The notes beneath the pieces are model-generated. The model worked only from the letters and a program-made list of their open reading frames with translations. It was not told where the DNA came from and searched no databases. This document shows positions 1-8,825 of a stretch of 64,000 bases of DNA, piece by piece (the first letter of the stretch is position 1; every line of letters begins with the position of its first letter). The stretch spans positions 167,667-231,666 of the forward strand of contig NZ_VTZU01000003.1 in assembly GCF_008370685.1 (NCBI RefSeq). Direction: 5' to 3'. The stretch is from Aquimarina sp. RZ0 (GTDB lineage: Bacteria > Bacteroidota > Bacteroidia > Flavobacteriales > Flavobacteriaceae). The position numbers were made by a program, and so were the translations under genes.

Positions 1-249
1 GAAATGTTTTTTCAATAAATGTCTCGTGGGAAAACCCCAGGGTAGTTTACTATAGAAAGTATTTCAATGATAACTGTATCAAAGTAATTACAAAAAAACA
101 GTAATAACAAGGTGGGTAAACCCAATTTAAAGAAAAAAGGGTTGTAAATACGAATTTAATATTCTGAAAATCAATATTTTGAAATATTGTCTGCATAGTA
201 TTTTTTAAGATTTTACTTTGCCCTGTTTTTATGAATTTAGGATTGTTTT

Positions 250-411
250 ATACGATTTACAACTAAAAATTTCGCATATTCATCGTTTCTTTTTCCTTTC
301 TACTTCGTTTAAAAAATAAACCGTAGCTATAGCTATGCTTGATTTTTTTGCCTTGCATAAAGAAAAAATAATTCAATGAATTTATACGAATTTTTTAATC
401 ACAAATCGTAT
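250..411 (+). repeat. 162-bp palindromic element, family A, copy 1
   Basis: This is a near-complete imperfect palindrome with terminal inverted repeats of about 34 bp, beginning ATACGATTTACAACTAAAAA and ending in the reverse complement of a close variant. Its centre is built on the self-complementary AGCTATAGCT. By eye it matches the reverse complement of 15429-15590 except for about one base, and its last 36 bases recur exactly at 63759-63794. Around this copy the inverted repeat continues outwards (TTTAGGATTGTT at 236-247, AACAATCCTAAA at 424-435), giving a palindrome of about 200 bp. No coding frame was seen. It could be a MITE-like non-autonomous mobile element or a structured RNA or terminator element. 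It occupies most of the 524-base non-coding stretch at the window start; nothing else was seen there. Confidence 0.85.
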
Positions 412-524
412 TATACCAAAATTAACAATCCTAAAGCAGATTTGCCTGGTATATTAATAGCAAAAAGCGTTTCAATTTTTAGCCAAAACTTAGAAGAGAT
501 ATACCATTTTGGATTTTAAAAAAA

Positions 525-2270
525 CTAGTGTTTTGATTTCAACTCTTTTATATAAAAAGAAGGTAATAAACCGGTATGGATTTTAAAGTACTTAGAAAAA
601 GAATCTGCACTCTTATAGCCTACTTCTTCTGCAATGGATTTAATTGAATAAGACCTAAATTTGGAATCGTTTTTTAATCTTACAATAGCATAGGCAATTC
701 TTAAATCATTAATATATGTATTAAAATTTTTTCCAAAATGTGAATTAATTACTTTGGATAAATACGAAGTATTGGTTGCTATTTTTTTTGCTACATTATA
801 GAGGTTACATTCCGTTTTAAGATAGTATTCTTGAGATTCTATTTTTTGTAATCCTTGTAGAATTTGTTCATATAGTTGATCACTTATATATAATTCTGAT
901 GATTGAGATTCTGATTTTTTATTTTTTATGTCAGTTAATGGTTGTTTTTGTGCAGGTGTAATCTTAGTATGTATGTTTTCTTGTTTTTCAATTTTGGTCA
1001 ATAGAATATCAAACTTTTTTTTATTCTTCTTTTTTGCTTTCTGAAAAAAGAATACTATAATCACTAAGCTTATACCAAACAGACTCAAACCAATTTGAGA
1101 ATATGTAAGTCTGTTTTTCTGTTTTTTCTTTTGATTTTCCAGAATATCAATTTCACTTTGATAATCTGCCATGGTGATATCCCGTATTTTTTTTGATGCA
1201 GAGGACTTTTTGGAATTCAATTTACTAAGACTAAGGATATGTTGTTCATAATAGTAATTAGAGTTTTCTAAATCTCCATTTTTTTTATGAGCTTGCCCCA
1301 ATAATTTATAGCACCTGCTTAATTCATCAGAGTTACTATATTTATTTGTAAGTATTTCTAATGATTCTGAGAGTACTTTGATACTTCCTTCGTATTCTTC
1401 CTGATTAAGTTTGCACTCACCAATTAAATTCAGAATTTTCCCTAAGAATACAATATCATTCGCTTTATAGCATAGACTTTTTGCTTGATTTAGAAATGTA
1501 AGTGCCTTTGTATATTTTTTTTTGTTTTTATAGATAATACCCCGGTGCAATAATAGGTCAATATGTATATTATCGATTTTTGTTTTTTTTGTAAACTTGA
1601 GTCCTCTGTCATTAGCATATAGTGCAGAGTCTAATAAATTTAGTTTTATATATGCTTCGGATATTCTGGCATTAAAAAGCATGAGTCCTGTGTGAACTCT
1701 TTTTTCTGTGCTTTTATGTGCATACATGAGTAGTTCTTTCTCACTGTTTTTTAGTTCCGTTAAGGCAGTCCGATAATCTCCGGTTCTTAATTTTATAAAA
1801 GCCAGATTTGTTTTAATGATAGATATGTACGATTGATTTTTGATTTTTTCTGCCTTGGATAATGCTTCAGAATATGCAGAACTTGCTTTATCATATTCTT
1901 CAATATCAAAATAATGATTTCCTTTGAGATTGATTATAAATATATTTTGATCGCGCAATTCTTCTTTTTCTGCTATAGAAGAAGCATTATCCAGATATTC
2001 AATAGCCAACTGATTATTCCCGGAATTGAGATTGGCAGTACTAAGATGTTGCAAAGCTTCTATCATATTCTGGGCGTCGTTAGTATCAAATGCTCTTTTG
2101 TATAATAAATTGCTTAGAGAAATGATTTCTTCTACTTTGCTATGATCCAATGCCTCGATTTGCAATCGTATGTCTTCCGTATTCTTGTCAATGAGAATTT
2201 CATCTACTTGAGCGATGCCTTTGTTTAAAGATATCACAAGAAAAAAAAGGAATAGATGTAATACATTCAT
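525..2270 (-). CDS. TPR-repeat membrane-anchored AraC-family transcriptional regulator
   Basis: The protein of 581 residues has a signal-like N-terminus (about 1-21), then a long run of tetratricopeptide-type helix pairs (about 40-350). A single transmembrane helix follows at about 387-410 (QIGLSLFGISLVIIVFFFQ). The C-terminal AraC/XylS DNA-binding domain covers about 470-580, with the family signature SIAEEVGYKSADSFSKYFK. This layout of extracytoplasmic TPRs, one membrane span and a cytoplasmic AraC domain is a known Bacteroidota one-protein sensor-regulator type. The ligand or partner is unknown. A TACTTTTG -7-like motif lies 20 bases upstream of the ATG. The gene stands alone, downstream of the radical SAM gene on the same strand, so its targets cannot be inferred from context. 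Confidence 0.85.
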   Translation of the reverse strand: MNVLHLFLFFLVISLNKGIAQVDEILIDKNTEDIRLQIEALDHSKVEEIISLSNLLYKRAFDTNDAQNMIEALQHLSTANLNSGNNQLAIEYLDNASSIAEKEELRDQNIFIINLKGNHYFDIEEYDKASSAYSEALSKAEKIKNQSYISIIKTNLAFIKLRTGDYRTALTELKNSEKELLMYAHKSTEKRVHTGLMLFNARISEAYIKLNLLDSALYANDRGLKFTKKTKIDNIHIDLLLHRGIIYKNKKKYTKALTFLNQAKSLCYKANDIVFLGKILNLIGECKLNQEEYEGSIKVLSESLEILTNKYSNSDELSRCYKLLGQAHKKNGDLENSNYYYEQHILSLSKLNSKKSSASKKIRDITMADYQSEIDILENQKKKQKNRLTYSQIGLSLFGISLVIIVFFFQKAKKKNKKKFDILLTKIEKQENIHTKITPAQKQPLTDIKNKKSESQSSELYISDQLYEQILQGLQKIESQEYYLKTECNLYNVAKKIATNTSYLSKVINSHFGKNFNTYINDLRIAYAIVRLKNDSKFRSYSIKSIAEEVGYKSADSFSKYFKIHTGLLPSFYIKELKSKH

Positions 2271-2289
2271 TAAAGAGAGGGTTGATATT

Positions 2290-2297
2290 CAAAAGTA
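2290..2297 (-). promoter_or_regulatory. candidate -7 promoter element for the TPR-AraC gene
   Basis: On the minus strand this reads TACTTTTG and matches the Bacteroidota -7 consensus TAnnTTTG about 20 bases upstream of the ATG. No clear TTG was found at the expected -33 spacing, so the call rests on the -7 box alone. Confidence 0.35.
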
Positions 2298-2310
2298 ACC
2301 AAAAAAACCT

Positions 2311-3384
2311 TTAAAATAAACGCAATTGTCCATCTTTATGGGACTCGTGCAATTCGCAATTTATATAAGTTTTATATGCTGTGGGGAAATATTTTTTTCT
2401 GGCTATGTCAAACATTTGATGTATTTGATCTGCTATATTACCTGTTCCTTTCATTCTTCTTCCGAATTGGCTATCGTTTAGACTACCTTCGTGACACTCC
2501 ATGATTTGATGTAGAATTTTGTCTTTTTTATCGGGTAACGTATTTTCTAGCCATTTTGTGAATATCTGGCCAATAGCGCCATTTAATCTTACTACAGTGT
2601 ATCCAATACTTTTTGCACCGCGTAAAGAAACTTCTTTGGATAATGATAATATTTCGTGACTGTTAATGGATGGAATGATTGGCGCCATCATAACATTTGT
2701 TGGTATTCCTAAAGCATTTAATTTTTCTAAGGTCTCCAGACGTTTTTTAATACTTGCCGTTCTGGGTTCCAGAATTCTTCTGGTTTCTTCCTTTAAGGAT
2801 GTAATGGATAAGAAAACAGATACCAGATTGTCTTTTGCCAAAGAAGAGAGAATATCAAGATCTCGTTGTATGAGAACATTTTTAGTAATAATCCCAACAG
2901 GATGTCTATATTTTAGAAAAACTTCCAGAAGCTGTCTGGTGATTTTGAGCTTTTTTTCTATAGGTTGGTAGCAATCTGTATTACCGGATAGTGCAATTGG
3001 GTATGCCTTCCATTTTTTGCTTTTCAATTTTTTTTCTAGTAATTCCGGAGCATTTTTTTTGACCAAAATTTTACTCTCAAAATCTATTCCGGCATCATAA
3101 CCCCAGTATTCGTGAGAATTACGTGCGTAGCAGTAAACACAGCCGTGCTCACACCCCTGATATGGATTAAGAGAATAAACCATGCCAACATCGGGGCTTG
3201 TCACCTTGTTTACAATAGTTTTAGGAAAAGTTTCTATGAAAGTAGTCTGATACTTATGTATAGGTTCTCCTTCCTTCTCGAGGTAGTTGAGAAAATCATC
3301 ACGCAATTCATGTTGATGTGCAGAAAATCGATTATGAATTTTTTCCTGAGCGCCTCTTCCTTTGATCACTTTTTTTGGTTCCAA
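2311..3384 (-). CDS. PA0069-type radical SAM protein (SPL-like)
   Basis: The radical SAM signature CxxxCxxC is present as CEHGCVYCYARNS, followed by SPL-like motifs (SGNTDCYQPIEKKLKITRQL). This matches the small PA0069/SplB-like family, whose function is not established although it resembles spore photoproduct lyase. The frame is open back to an ATG at 3501, but the first 39 residues are low-complexity and unlike the family. Family members start close to the KGRGAQ motif. A TTG codon at 3384, just before EPKKVIKGRGAQ, is therefore proposed as the start, giving 357 residues. The start is uncertain because no strong ribosome binding site is visible. The gene is probably monocistronic. Confidence 0.75.
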   Translation of the reverse strand: MEPKKVIKGRGAQEKIHNRFSAHQHELRDDFLNYLEKEGEPIHKYQTTFIETFPKTIVNKVTSPDVGMVYSLNPYQGCEHGCVYCYARNSHEYWGYDAGIDFESKILVKKNAPELLEKKLKSKKWKAYPIALSGNTDCYQPIEKKLKITRQLLEVFLKYRHPVGIITKNVLIQRDLDILSSLAKDNLVSVFLSITSLKEETRRILEPRTASIKKRLETLEKLNALGIPTNVMMAPIIPSINSHEILSLSKEVSLRGAKSIGYTVVRLNGAIGQIFTKWLENTLPDKKDKILHQIMECHEGSLNDSQFGRRMKGTGNIADQIHQMFDIARKKYFPTAYKTYINCELHESHKDGQLRLF

Positions 3385-3519
3385 ATGCTGTAGTATTTTA
3401 AAATGATAAAGATAAATAGTTACATTGGAATATTTCCTATTTATTATGGAAATATTCCAATTAATATAAAATTGTTTAACCTTTACTGTAATAAAAAGCA
3501 CAAATTTTATCAGGTAAGA

Positions 3520-4074
3520 TTACTCCTTTTTCCAGATTCTGTTTTTGAATACATCATCTACTGATGTGTTAAAAATGTGATTAAAGTAATTGCTCATAGT
3601 TTTAATTCCCACAGCAGCAATTACACCCAAAATATGGTTCTGAGTGTAACCGGCATTTATAAAATTATCAATATCCGTTTGCGTAAGTACTCCTCTTTTT
3701 GAGGTTACAGTTTTTGAAAATAGACTTAATGCTCTAAGCTTTTTATCTGGTATTTCAGAATTGTTTCTTATAGCATTTGTAACTTCGATAGGGACTTGTG
3801 TCATTGTATCACCAACAAAACTATGGGCCGCCATACAATACGCACACCCATTGTCAAAAGCGATTGATAAAAATATGACTTCTTGCTCTTGCGGATTAAA
3901 TCCTGAGTTGGCTCTAAAAGAAGTATAGGATGATACATACCCTTCCAGCAATGCTGTATTATTCGCCATACCACTATACATATTAGGAATAAACCCTAAT
4001 TTCTTTTGAGTGTTTTCCAAAATTTTAGTTGAAATCGTATCTGCTTTTTCAATTGGTTTAAGTTCTAAATTCAT
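3520..4074 (-). CDS. AhpD-like carboxymuconolactone decarboxylase family protein
   Basis: The protein of 184 residues belongs to the CMD/AhpD-like alkylhydroperoxidase superfamily. The redox motif appears as CAYCMAAHS at about residues 79-87, with the Cys-x-x-Cys pair and following His that characterise the peroxidase-type active site, and a preceding helix (EQEVIFLSIAFDNG) typical of the fold. A role in peroxide or electrophile detoxification is inferred from the family; the substrate is unknown. A palindrome identical but for one base to the one in front of the neighbouring TetR gene lies 36 bases upstream of the ATG. The gene is therefore probably repressed by that TetR protein. It is transcribed in the same direction, 70 bases downstream of the regulator. 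Confidence 0.85.
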   Translation of the reverse strand: MNLELKPIEKADTISTKILENTQKKLGFIPNMYSGMANNTALLEGYVSSYTSFRANSGFNPQEQEVIFLSIAFDNGCAYCMAAHSFVGDTMTQVPIEVTNAIRNNSEIPDKKLRALSLFSKTVTSKRGVLTQTDIDNFINAGYTQNHILGVIAAVGIKTMSNYFNHIFNTSVDDVFKNRIWKKE

Positions 4075-4109
4075 TGTTTTCTGTAGTTAAAAAATTAATT
4101 AATTTAATT

Positions 4110-4125
4110 CTAAGCAATCGCTTAG
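4110..4125. promoter_or_regulatory. TetR operator upstream of the AhpD-like gene
   Basis: CTAAGCAATCGCTTAG has perfect 6-bp arms (CTAAGC/GCTTAG) and a 4-base spacer. It lies between the TetR gene and the AhpD-like gene. Its reverse complement matches the site at 4737-4752 at 15 of 16 positions. Two copies in front of two genes, one of them a TetR gene, is the usual signature of a local TetR-family operator; binding is inferred. Confidence 0.65.
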
Positions 4126-4144
4126 TTATTGTGTAAAAAAAAGA

Positions 4145-4714
4145 TTATAAATTTTCGAATGTACTTTCTATAAAGTCATCTAATTGTTTTTGATCAAACA
4201 TTTTTGAAGCGACAGACAACCCTTGCAAAGAGACCATCAGGTAGTTTGCTTGTTTGGTAATCATTTCTGGAGTTTTTAACTTATTTGATTCTAATTTTTC
4301 TATAAATAGTGTTTTTACATTAGTAGCAAAACTAATAATATTGGACATTATTTCTGTATCAGCTTTCTCTCCTAACTCATTTACGGTATTGGTAATTAAA
4401 CAACCTTTTTTGGTACGTGTGCTATCTTTAGAGAAATTAATAAAATCGTAGAAATATTCCTTGATCGATTGTATACCGCCAGAAGAATTTTTGAGTTTAT
4501 CTATGAGTTCTACCTTAGCTTTAGCTCTATAACAGGCCAAACTTTTTAGGAACACTCCTTTTTTATTTCCAAAGCTAGAATAGATGGAAAATTGATTAAT
4601 TCCCATTTCCTTTTCTAACATACGAACAGAGGTAGCTTCGTATCCATTACGCCAGAACAATTCCATTGCTTTTTCTATAACTTCTTCTTCTATATATTCT
4701 TTTTTTCTAGCCAC
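4145..4714 (-). CDS. TetR/AcrR-family transcriptional repressor
   Basis: The protein has 189 residues. The N-terminal helix-turn-helix is recognisable (AMELFWRNGYEATSVRMLEK, then INQFSIYSSFGNKKGVF). The C-terminal ligand-binding domain matches the TetR_C subgroup with the KKGCLITNTVNELG motif seen in YxaF/LmrA-like and AcrR-like repressors. It probably represses itself and the downstream AhpD-like gene, since near-identical palindromes lie in front of both. The inducer is unknown; from the partner enzyme an electrophile or oxidant is a reasonable guess. Confidence 0.88.
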   Translation of the reverse strand: MARKKEYIEEEVIEKAMELFWRNGYEATSVRMLEKEMGINQFSIYSSFGNKKGVFLKSLACYRAKAKVELIDKLKNSSGGIQSIKEYFYDFINFSKDSTRTKKGCLITNTVNELGEKADTEIMSNIISFATNVKTLFIEKLESNKLKTPEMITKQANYLMVSLQGLSVASKMFDQKQLDDFIESTFENL

Positions 4715-4736
4715 ATTTTAATTCTTAAACACAAAA

Positions 4737-4752
4737 CTAATCGATTGCTTAG
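4737..4752. promoter_or_regulatory. TetR operator in the TetR gene's own promoter
   Basis: CTAATCGATTGCTTAG lies about 23 bases upstream of the TetR ATG. Its reverse complement differs from the site at 4110-4125 by one base, which points to autoregulation. The remaining 250 bases up to the end of mfd show no other convincing feature. Confidence 0.6.
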
Positions 4753-5003
4753 AAATAGCCAAATAATTAAGGAAGAAAAATAACAATCGGGTTTCAATTA
4801 ATCATAAGCGTGTCAATTTGAGTGAAATTCTGATAAGGATTTTGTGTCGTACACATGTGTTTTTGGTTTAAAAACCTATTATCAAGATACTTTTCCGTCG
4901 TTAAAATGCTACCATTGGTCGTATTTAATCTTTTACATTAAGAATCGAGAAACTCAGGTTAATATAGAATTTTGAATGAATTTCTATTGATCAAGTATAG
5001 ATC

Positions 5004-8000
5004 TTATGCGTTATTTTCTTCCATACTTGTAGCGGTTACATTAAAAGGATCTAAGGATTTTAAAGCTTTATTTACAGAATCAATATTGTCAAAAGTTAGT
5101 AATAATCTTAAGCCGTTTCTAGTGTTTTTTTCTTTCATTTTGCATTTGCCAGGATTTTGCTGTACAAATTTTAATACATTAGAAAACGAAGTGCTTTGAT
5201 AAAAGTCTGATTGCTGATTACTAATAAAATATCCAATTAATTTCTTTTGTTTTAATATAATTTTCTCTAATCCAATAGCTGTAGCAATCCACTTGATACG
5301 TACAGAGTTTAATAAATCAATTGCCTGATCTGGTAATTCTCCAAAACGATCAACCAACCGTTTTTCATAGGCTACTAATCCTTTTTCATCCTTAATAGTA
5401 TTAAGTTCTGTATACAAGTTTAGTCGCTCTGTAATATTGTTAATATAATCATCAGGGAATAATAATTCAAAATCAGTATCAATTTGAGTGTCTTTTAGAT
5501 ATACTTTTTTCTGAGCCACATCTTCATAGAGTTCTTTAAATTCATTTTCTTTTAATTCTTCAATAGCTTCATTCAGAATTTTTTGATATGTATCAAAGCC
5601 AATTTCATTAATAAAACCACTTTGTTCTCCGCCTAACAGATCACCCGCACCACGAATTTCTAAATCTTTCATAGCAATATTAAAACCACTGCCCAGTTCT
5701 GAAAACTGCTCTAATGCTGTGATACGTTTTCTGGCATCTTCTGTCATTGCAGATAATGGAGGTGTTATAAAATAACAGAAAGCTTTTTTATTACTTCTAC
5801 CTACACGACCGCGCATCTGATGCAGATCAGAAAGCCCAAAATTATTCGCATTATTGATAAAAATAGTATTTGCATTCGGGACATCCAGCCCACTTTCTAC
5901 AATCGTCGTAGAAATCAGAACATCAAACTCTCCATTCATAAAAGAAAGCATTAGACCTTCTAATTTTTTTCCTTCCATCTGTCCGTGGCCAATCGCTATT
6001 TTAGCATCGGGGACTAAACGCTGTACCATACCAGCTACTTCTTTAATATTCTCAATGCGGTTATGAATAAAGAATACCTGACCTCCTCGCTGGATTTCAT
6101 AACTGATAGCATCTCTAATGGTTTCTTCGCTGAATCGAATGACATTGGTTTCGATTGGATATCGATTGGGTGGGGGCGTAGTAATTGTGGATAAATCCCG
6201 TGCGGCCATCAGACTGAATTGTAAAGTTCTTGGGATGGGCGTTGCGGTAAGCGTCAAGGTATCTACATTCTCTTTAATTGTTTTTAATTTATCTTTTACA
6301 GAAACCCCAAATTTTTGTTCTTCATCAATAACTAATAAACCAAGATCCTTAAATTTCACATTTTTATTGACTAGCTGATGGGTACCAATAATAATATCTA
6401 CGCTGCCGTTTGCTAAATCTTCTAGTGTTTCTCTTTTTTGTTTTGCCGTGCGAAAACGGTTGACATAATCTACCACTACAGGAAAATCTTTTAATCGCTC
6501 TCTAAATGTTTTGGCATGTTGAAAAGCGAGTACTGTTGTAGGAACCAATATTGCCACCTGTTTCCCGTTATCTACCGCTTTAAATGCAGCTCTGATAGCA
6601 ACTTCGGTCTTACCAAAGCCTACATCTCCACAAATTAACCTATCCATAGGTCTTTCGCTTTCCATATCAGCCTTTACATCTGCAGTTGCTGTACTTTGAT
6701 CCGGTGTGTCTTCATAGATAAAAGATGCTTCTAATTCATGCTGTAAATAACTATCTGGATTATATTGAAAACCTTTCTGCAATCTTCGTTTTGCATATAA
6801 TTGAATTAAATTAAATGCAATGTGTTTTACGCGCGCTTTGGTTTTTTGTTTGAGTGTTTTCCAGGCTTTAGAACCTAGCTTATAGATCTGAGGTGGTTTT
6901 CCGTCTTTTCCATTAAATTTTGAGATTTTATGTAGCGAATGTATACTCAGGTATAAAATATCTCTTTCTCCATACACTAATTTAATAGCTTCCTGCTTTT
7001 TACCTTCTACTTCTATTTTTTGTAATCCGCCAAATTTTCCTATTCCGTGATCAATATGTGTTACATAATCACCTACCTCAAGATTGGTTAATTCTTTTAG
7101 GGTAATCGCTTGTTTTTTGACATATCCGCTTTTGAGATTAAATTTATGGTAACGCTCAAAAATCTGATGATCTGTATAGCACACATTTTTTCTTTGATCA
7201 TCAATAAACCCCTGAAAAGCAGCAAAAACAATAGTCTCATATTGCTTTATATCCAGATCAGAATCATCAAAAATATCGTGAAAACGTTTTGCTTGTTGCT
7301 CACTAGCACAAAAAATATAGTTTTTATATCCTTTTTGGTTATTTTCATTAAGGTTTTTAATTAATAAGTCGAATTGCTTATTAAAAGAAGGTTGAGGTGA
7401 TGTGTCAAACTTAATGGCATAATCTGCTTTTGTAAAGGGTTGATTACTCAATTCTACCAGAGAGAAATCCAGTAATTGTTTTCTAATTAATTCTGAAGAG
7501 GCAAAAAGTTCTTCTGGAGTTCCGTGTTTAATATCTTCAGAAAGGGTTTTGAAAGCTTCTTTGGCTTTTTCAAAATTTTTATCAATTCTCACAGAAAGCT
7601 GATCAATATCTTTAACAAAGATTACAGTTTTCTGGGCAATATATTTCAGGAAGCTTTCTCGTGTTTCCTGGAGTGCTTTATTCTCTACATTAGGAATAAT
7701 GTCTATTTTTTTTCTTTGATCAGTCGATAGTTGTGTTTCTGCATCAAAGGTTCGTATGCTATCTACTTCGTCTCCAAAAAATTCTATACGATATGGCTCA
7801 TCATTACTAAAAGAGAATACATCTACAATACCTCCCCGCACAGAAAATTCTCCAGGTTCTGTAACAAAATCAACTCGCTTAAACTGATACTCGAATAATA
7901 CTTCATTCACAAACTCTAATGACAAGATATCTCCTACTGAAATCTTCAAGGTATTTTTTTCCAGTTCTTTTCTTGTCACGACTTTTTCAAACAACGCATC

Positions 8001-8375
8001 GGGATATGTTATGATTAATGCCGGTTTTTTTCTGGAATTAATACGATTAAGTACCTCTGCACGCAACAAGACGTTTGCATTATCGGTTTCTTCAATTTGG
8101 TAAGGTCTCCTGTAACTACCGGGATAAAAAAGGACATTTTTATCACCTAATAACTGTTCAAGATCGTTTAGATAATATGCGGCTTCTTCTTTGTCATTAA
8201 AAATGCAAACAAAGGGTTTTTCGGTAGCGTTAAAACTACTTTCGATAGCAAAAGATAAAGATGATCCAACAAGTCCTTGGAGATGAATTTTACTTTCTGA
8301 CTGGGCAATAGCTTTCCCCAGTTTCTGCAATTGCGGAGACTGTGCAAAAGTTTGCGTGATTAAATTTTTACTCAC
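5004..8375 (-). CDS. mfd: transcription-repair coupling factor Mfd
   Basis: The protein has 1123 residues, normal for Mfd. It carries the UvrB-homology region at the N-terminus (about 1-330) and the RNA polymerase interaction (CarD-like) domain at about 440-520 (VGDYVTHIDHGIGKFGG). The SF2 translocase motor follows, with Walker A GDVGFGKTEVAIRA, the DEEQKFGV box and motif III LTATPIPRTL. The TRG segment (RDLSTITTPPPNRYPIET) and C-terminal D7 domain come next. Mfd displaces RNA polymerase stalled at DNA lesions and recruits UvrA. The start is GTG at 8375, 18 bases downstream of a TATATTTG -7 box. The gene appears monocistronic and complete. Confidence 0.98.
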   Translation of the reverse strand: MSKNLITQTFAQSPQLQKLGKAIAQSESKIHLQGLVGSSLSFAIESSFNATEKPFVCIFNDKEEAAYYLNDLEQLLGDKNVLFYPGSYRRPYQIEETDNANVLLRAEVLNRINSRKKPALIITYPDALFEKVVTRKELEKNTLKISVGDILSLEFVNEVLFEYQFKRVDFVTEPGEFSVRGGIVDVFSFSNDEPYRIEFFGDEVDSIRTFDAETQLSTDQRKKIDIIPNVENKALQETRESFLKYIAQKTVIFVKDIDQLSVRIDKNFEKAKEAFKTLSEDIKHGTPEELFASSELIRKQLLDFSLVELSNQPFTKADYAIKFDTSPQPSFNKQFDLLIKNLNENNQKGYKNYIFCASEQQAKRFHDIFDDSDLDIKQYETIVFAAFQGFIDDQRKNVCYTDHQIFERYHKFNLKSGYVKKQAITLKELTNLEVGDYVTHIDHGIGKFGGLQKIEVEGKKQEAIKLVYGERDILYLSIHSLHKISKFNGKDGKPPQIYKLGSKAWKTLKQKTKARVKHIAFNLIQLYAKRRLQKGFQYNPDSYLQHELEASFIYEDTPDQSTATADVKADMESERPMDRLICGDVGFGKTEVAIRAAFKAVDNGKQVAILVPTTVLAFQHAKTFRERLKDFPVVVDYVNRFRTAKQKRETLEDLANGSVDIIIGTHQLVNKNVKFKDLGLLVIDEEQKFGVSVKDKLKTIKENVDTLTLTATPIPRTLQFSLMAARDLSTITTPPPNRYPIETNVIRFSEETIRDAISYEIQRGGQVFFIHNRIENIKEVAGMVQRLVPDAKIAIGHGQMEGKKLEGLMLSFMNGEFDVLISTTIVESGLDVPNANTIFINNANNFGLSDLHQMRGRVGRSNKKAFCYFITPPLSAMTEDARKRITALEQFSELGSGFNIAMKDLEIRGAGDLLGGEQSGFINEIGFDTYQKILNEAIEELKENEFKELYEDVAQKKVYLKDTQIDTDFELLFPDDYINNITERLNLYTELNTIKDEKGLVAYEKRLVDRFGELPDQAIDLLNSVRIKWIATAIGLEKIILKQKKLIGYFISNQQSDFYQSTSFSNVLKFVQQNPGKCKMKEKNTRNGLRLLLTFDNIDSVNKALKSLDPFNVTATSMEENNA

Positions 8376-8393
8376 GTAGCAACAATTTTATAG

Positions 8394-8401
8394 CAAATAT
8401 A
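8394..8401 (-). promoter_or_regulatory. candidate -7 promoter element of mfd
   Basis: TATATTTG on the minus strand fits TAnnTTTG, 18 bases before the GTG start, which implies a very short leader. No -33 TTG is visible at the expected distance. Confidence 0.45.
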
Positions 8402-8460
8402 CTATTTTTAGGCATTGCGAGATGTGCAGAAAAATACAATAAAACAGATCATCCTTACTT

Positions 8461-8748
8461 TTACAGATGTATCTGCCAATTATCAAATTGTGAGGATACC
8501 ATTTCTAACCAAGCTTTAATTTCCTTGTCATTTCCAAAATACCGATTGATCTCAATACCAATTTCTTTCCAGATGTCACCATCATTAAGTAATTCCTGCA
8601 ACTCTTTTTTTGTTTTGGTTAAAACGGTTTCAGAATTTTCTTTTAGATACTTTTGCACCACTTCATAATCGGTTAATTGATCCAGATCGGACTCGGGGAA
8701 ATATCCCGTGAAAAATTGAAACAAATACGGATATTTTTCTTCTAGCAT
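8461..8748 (-). CDS. CdiI-like immunity protein for the upstream RNase toxin
   Basis: The small acidic helical protein has 95 residues. The pattern YPYLFQFFTGYFPESD at the N-terminus, the middle helix ETVLTKTKKELQELL and the C-terminal WLEMV resemble the CdiI_2-type contact-dependent inhibition immunity family, as recalled rather than searched. It lies 77 bases downstream of a secreted RNase A-like toxin gene on the same strand, the usual toxin-then-immunity order. It has no signal peptide, so it should act in the cytoplasm, as expected for an antidote that binds and blocks the toxin domain. The family call is less certain than that of the toxin. Confidence 0.65.
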   Translation of the reverse strand: MLEEKYPYLFQFFTGYFPESDLDQLTDYEVVQKYLKENSETVLTKTKKELQELLNDGDIWKEIGIEINRYFGNDKEIKAWLEMVSSQFDNWQIHL

Positions 8749-8825
8749 AAAAAGGGATTTATAAAAACCGGACCCTAAAAGTATAAAATCACATATAGAT
8801 CCGGTAGTGTTTCAGTAAAAAAGGA

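Noticed and set aside
2311..3501. Longer radical SAM frame starting at ATG 3501
   Set aside because: The first 39 residues are low-complexity and unlike the family, and the conserved part starts at KGRGAQ, so the shorter form is annotated.
8753..8815. AACCGGA...TCCGGT hairpin between the toxin and immunity genes
   Set aside because: The arms are short and the loop long, with no T run; too weak to call a terminator or attenuator.
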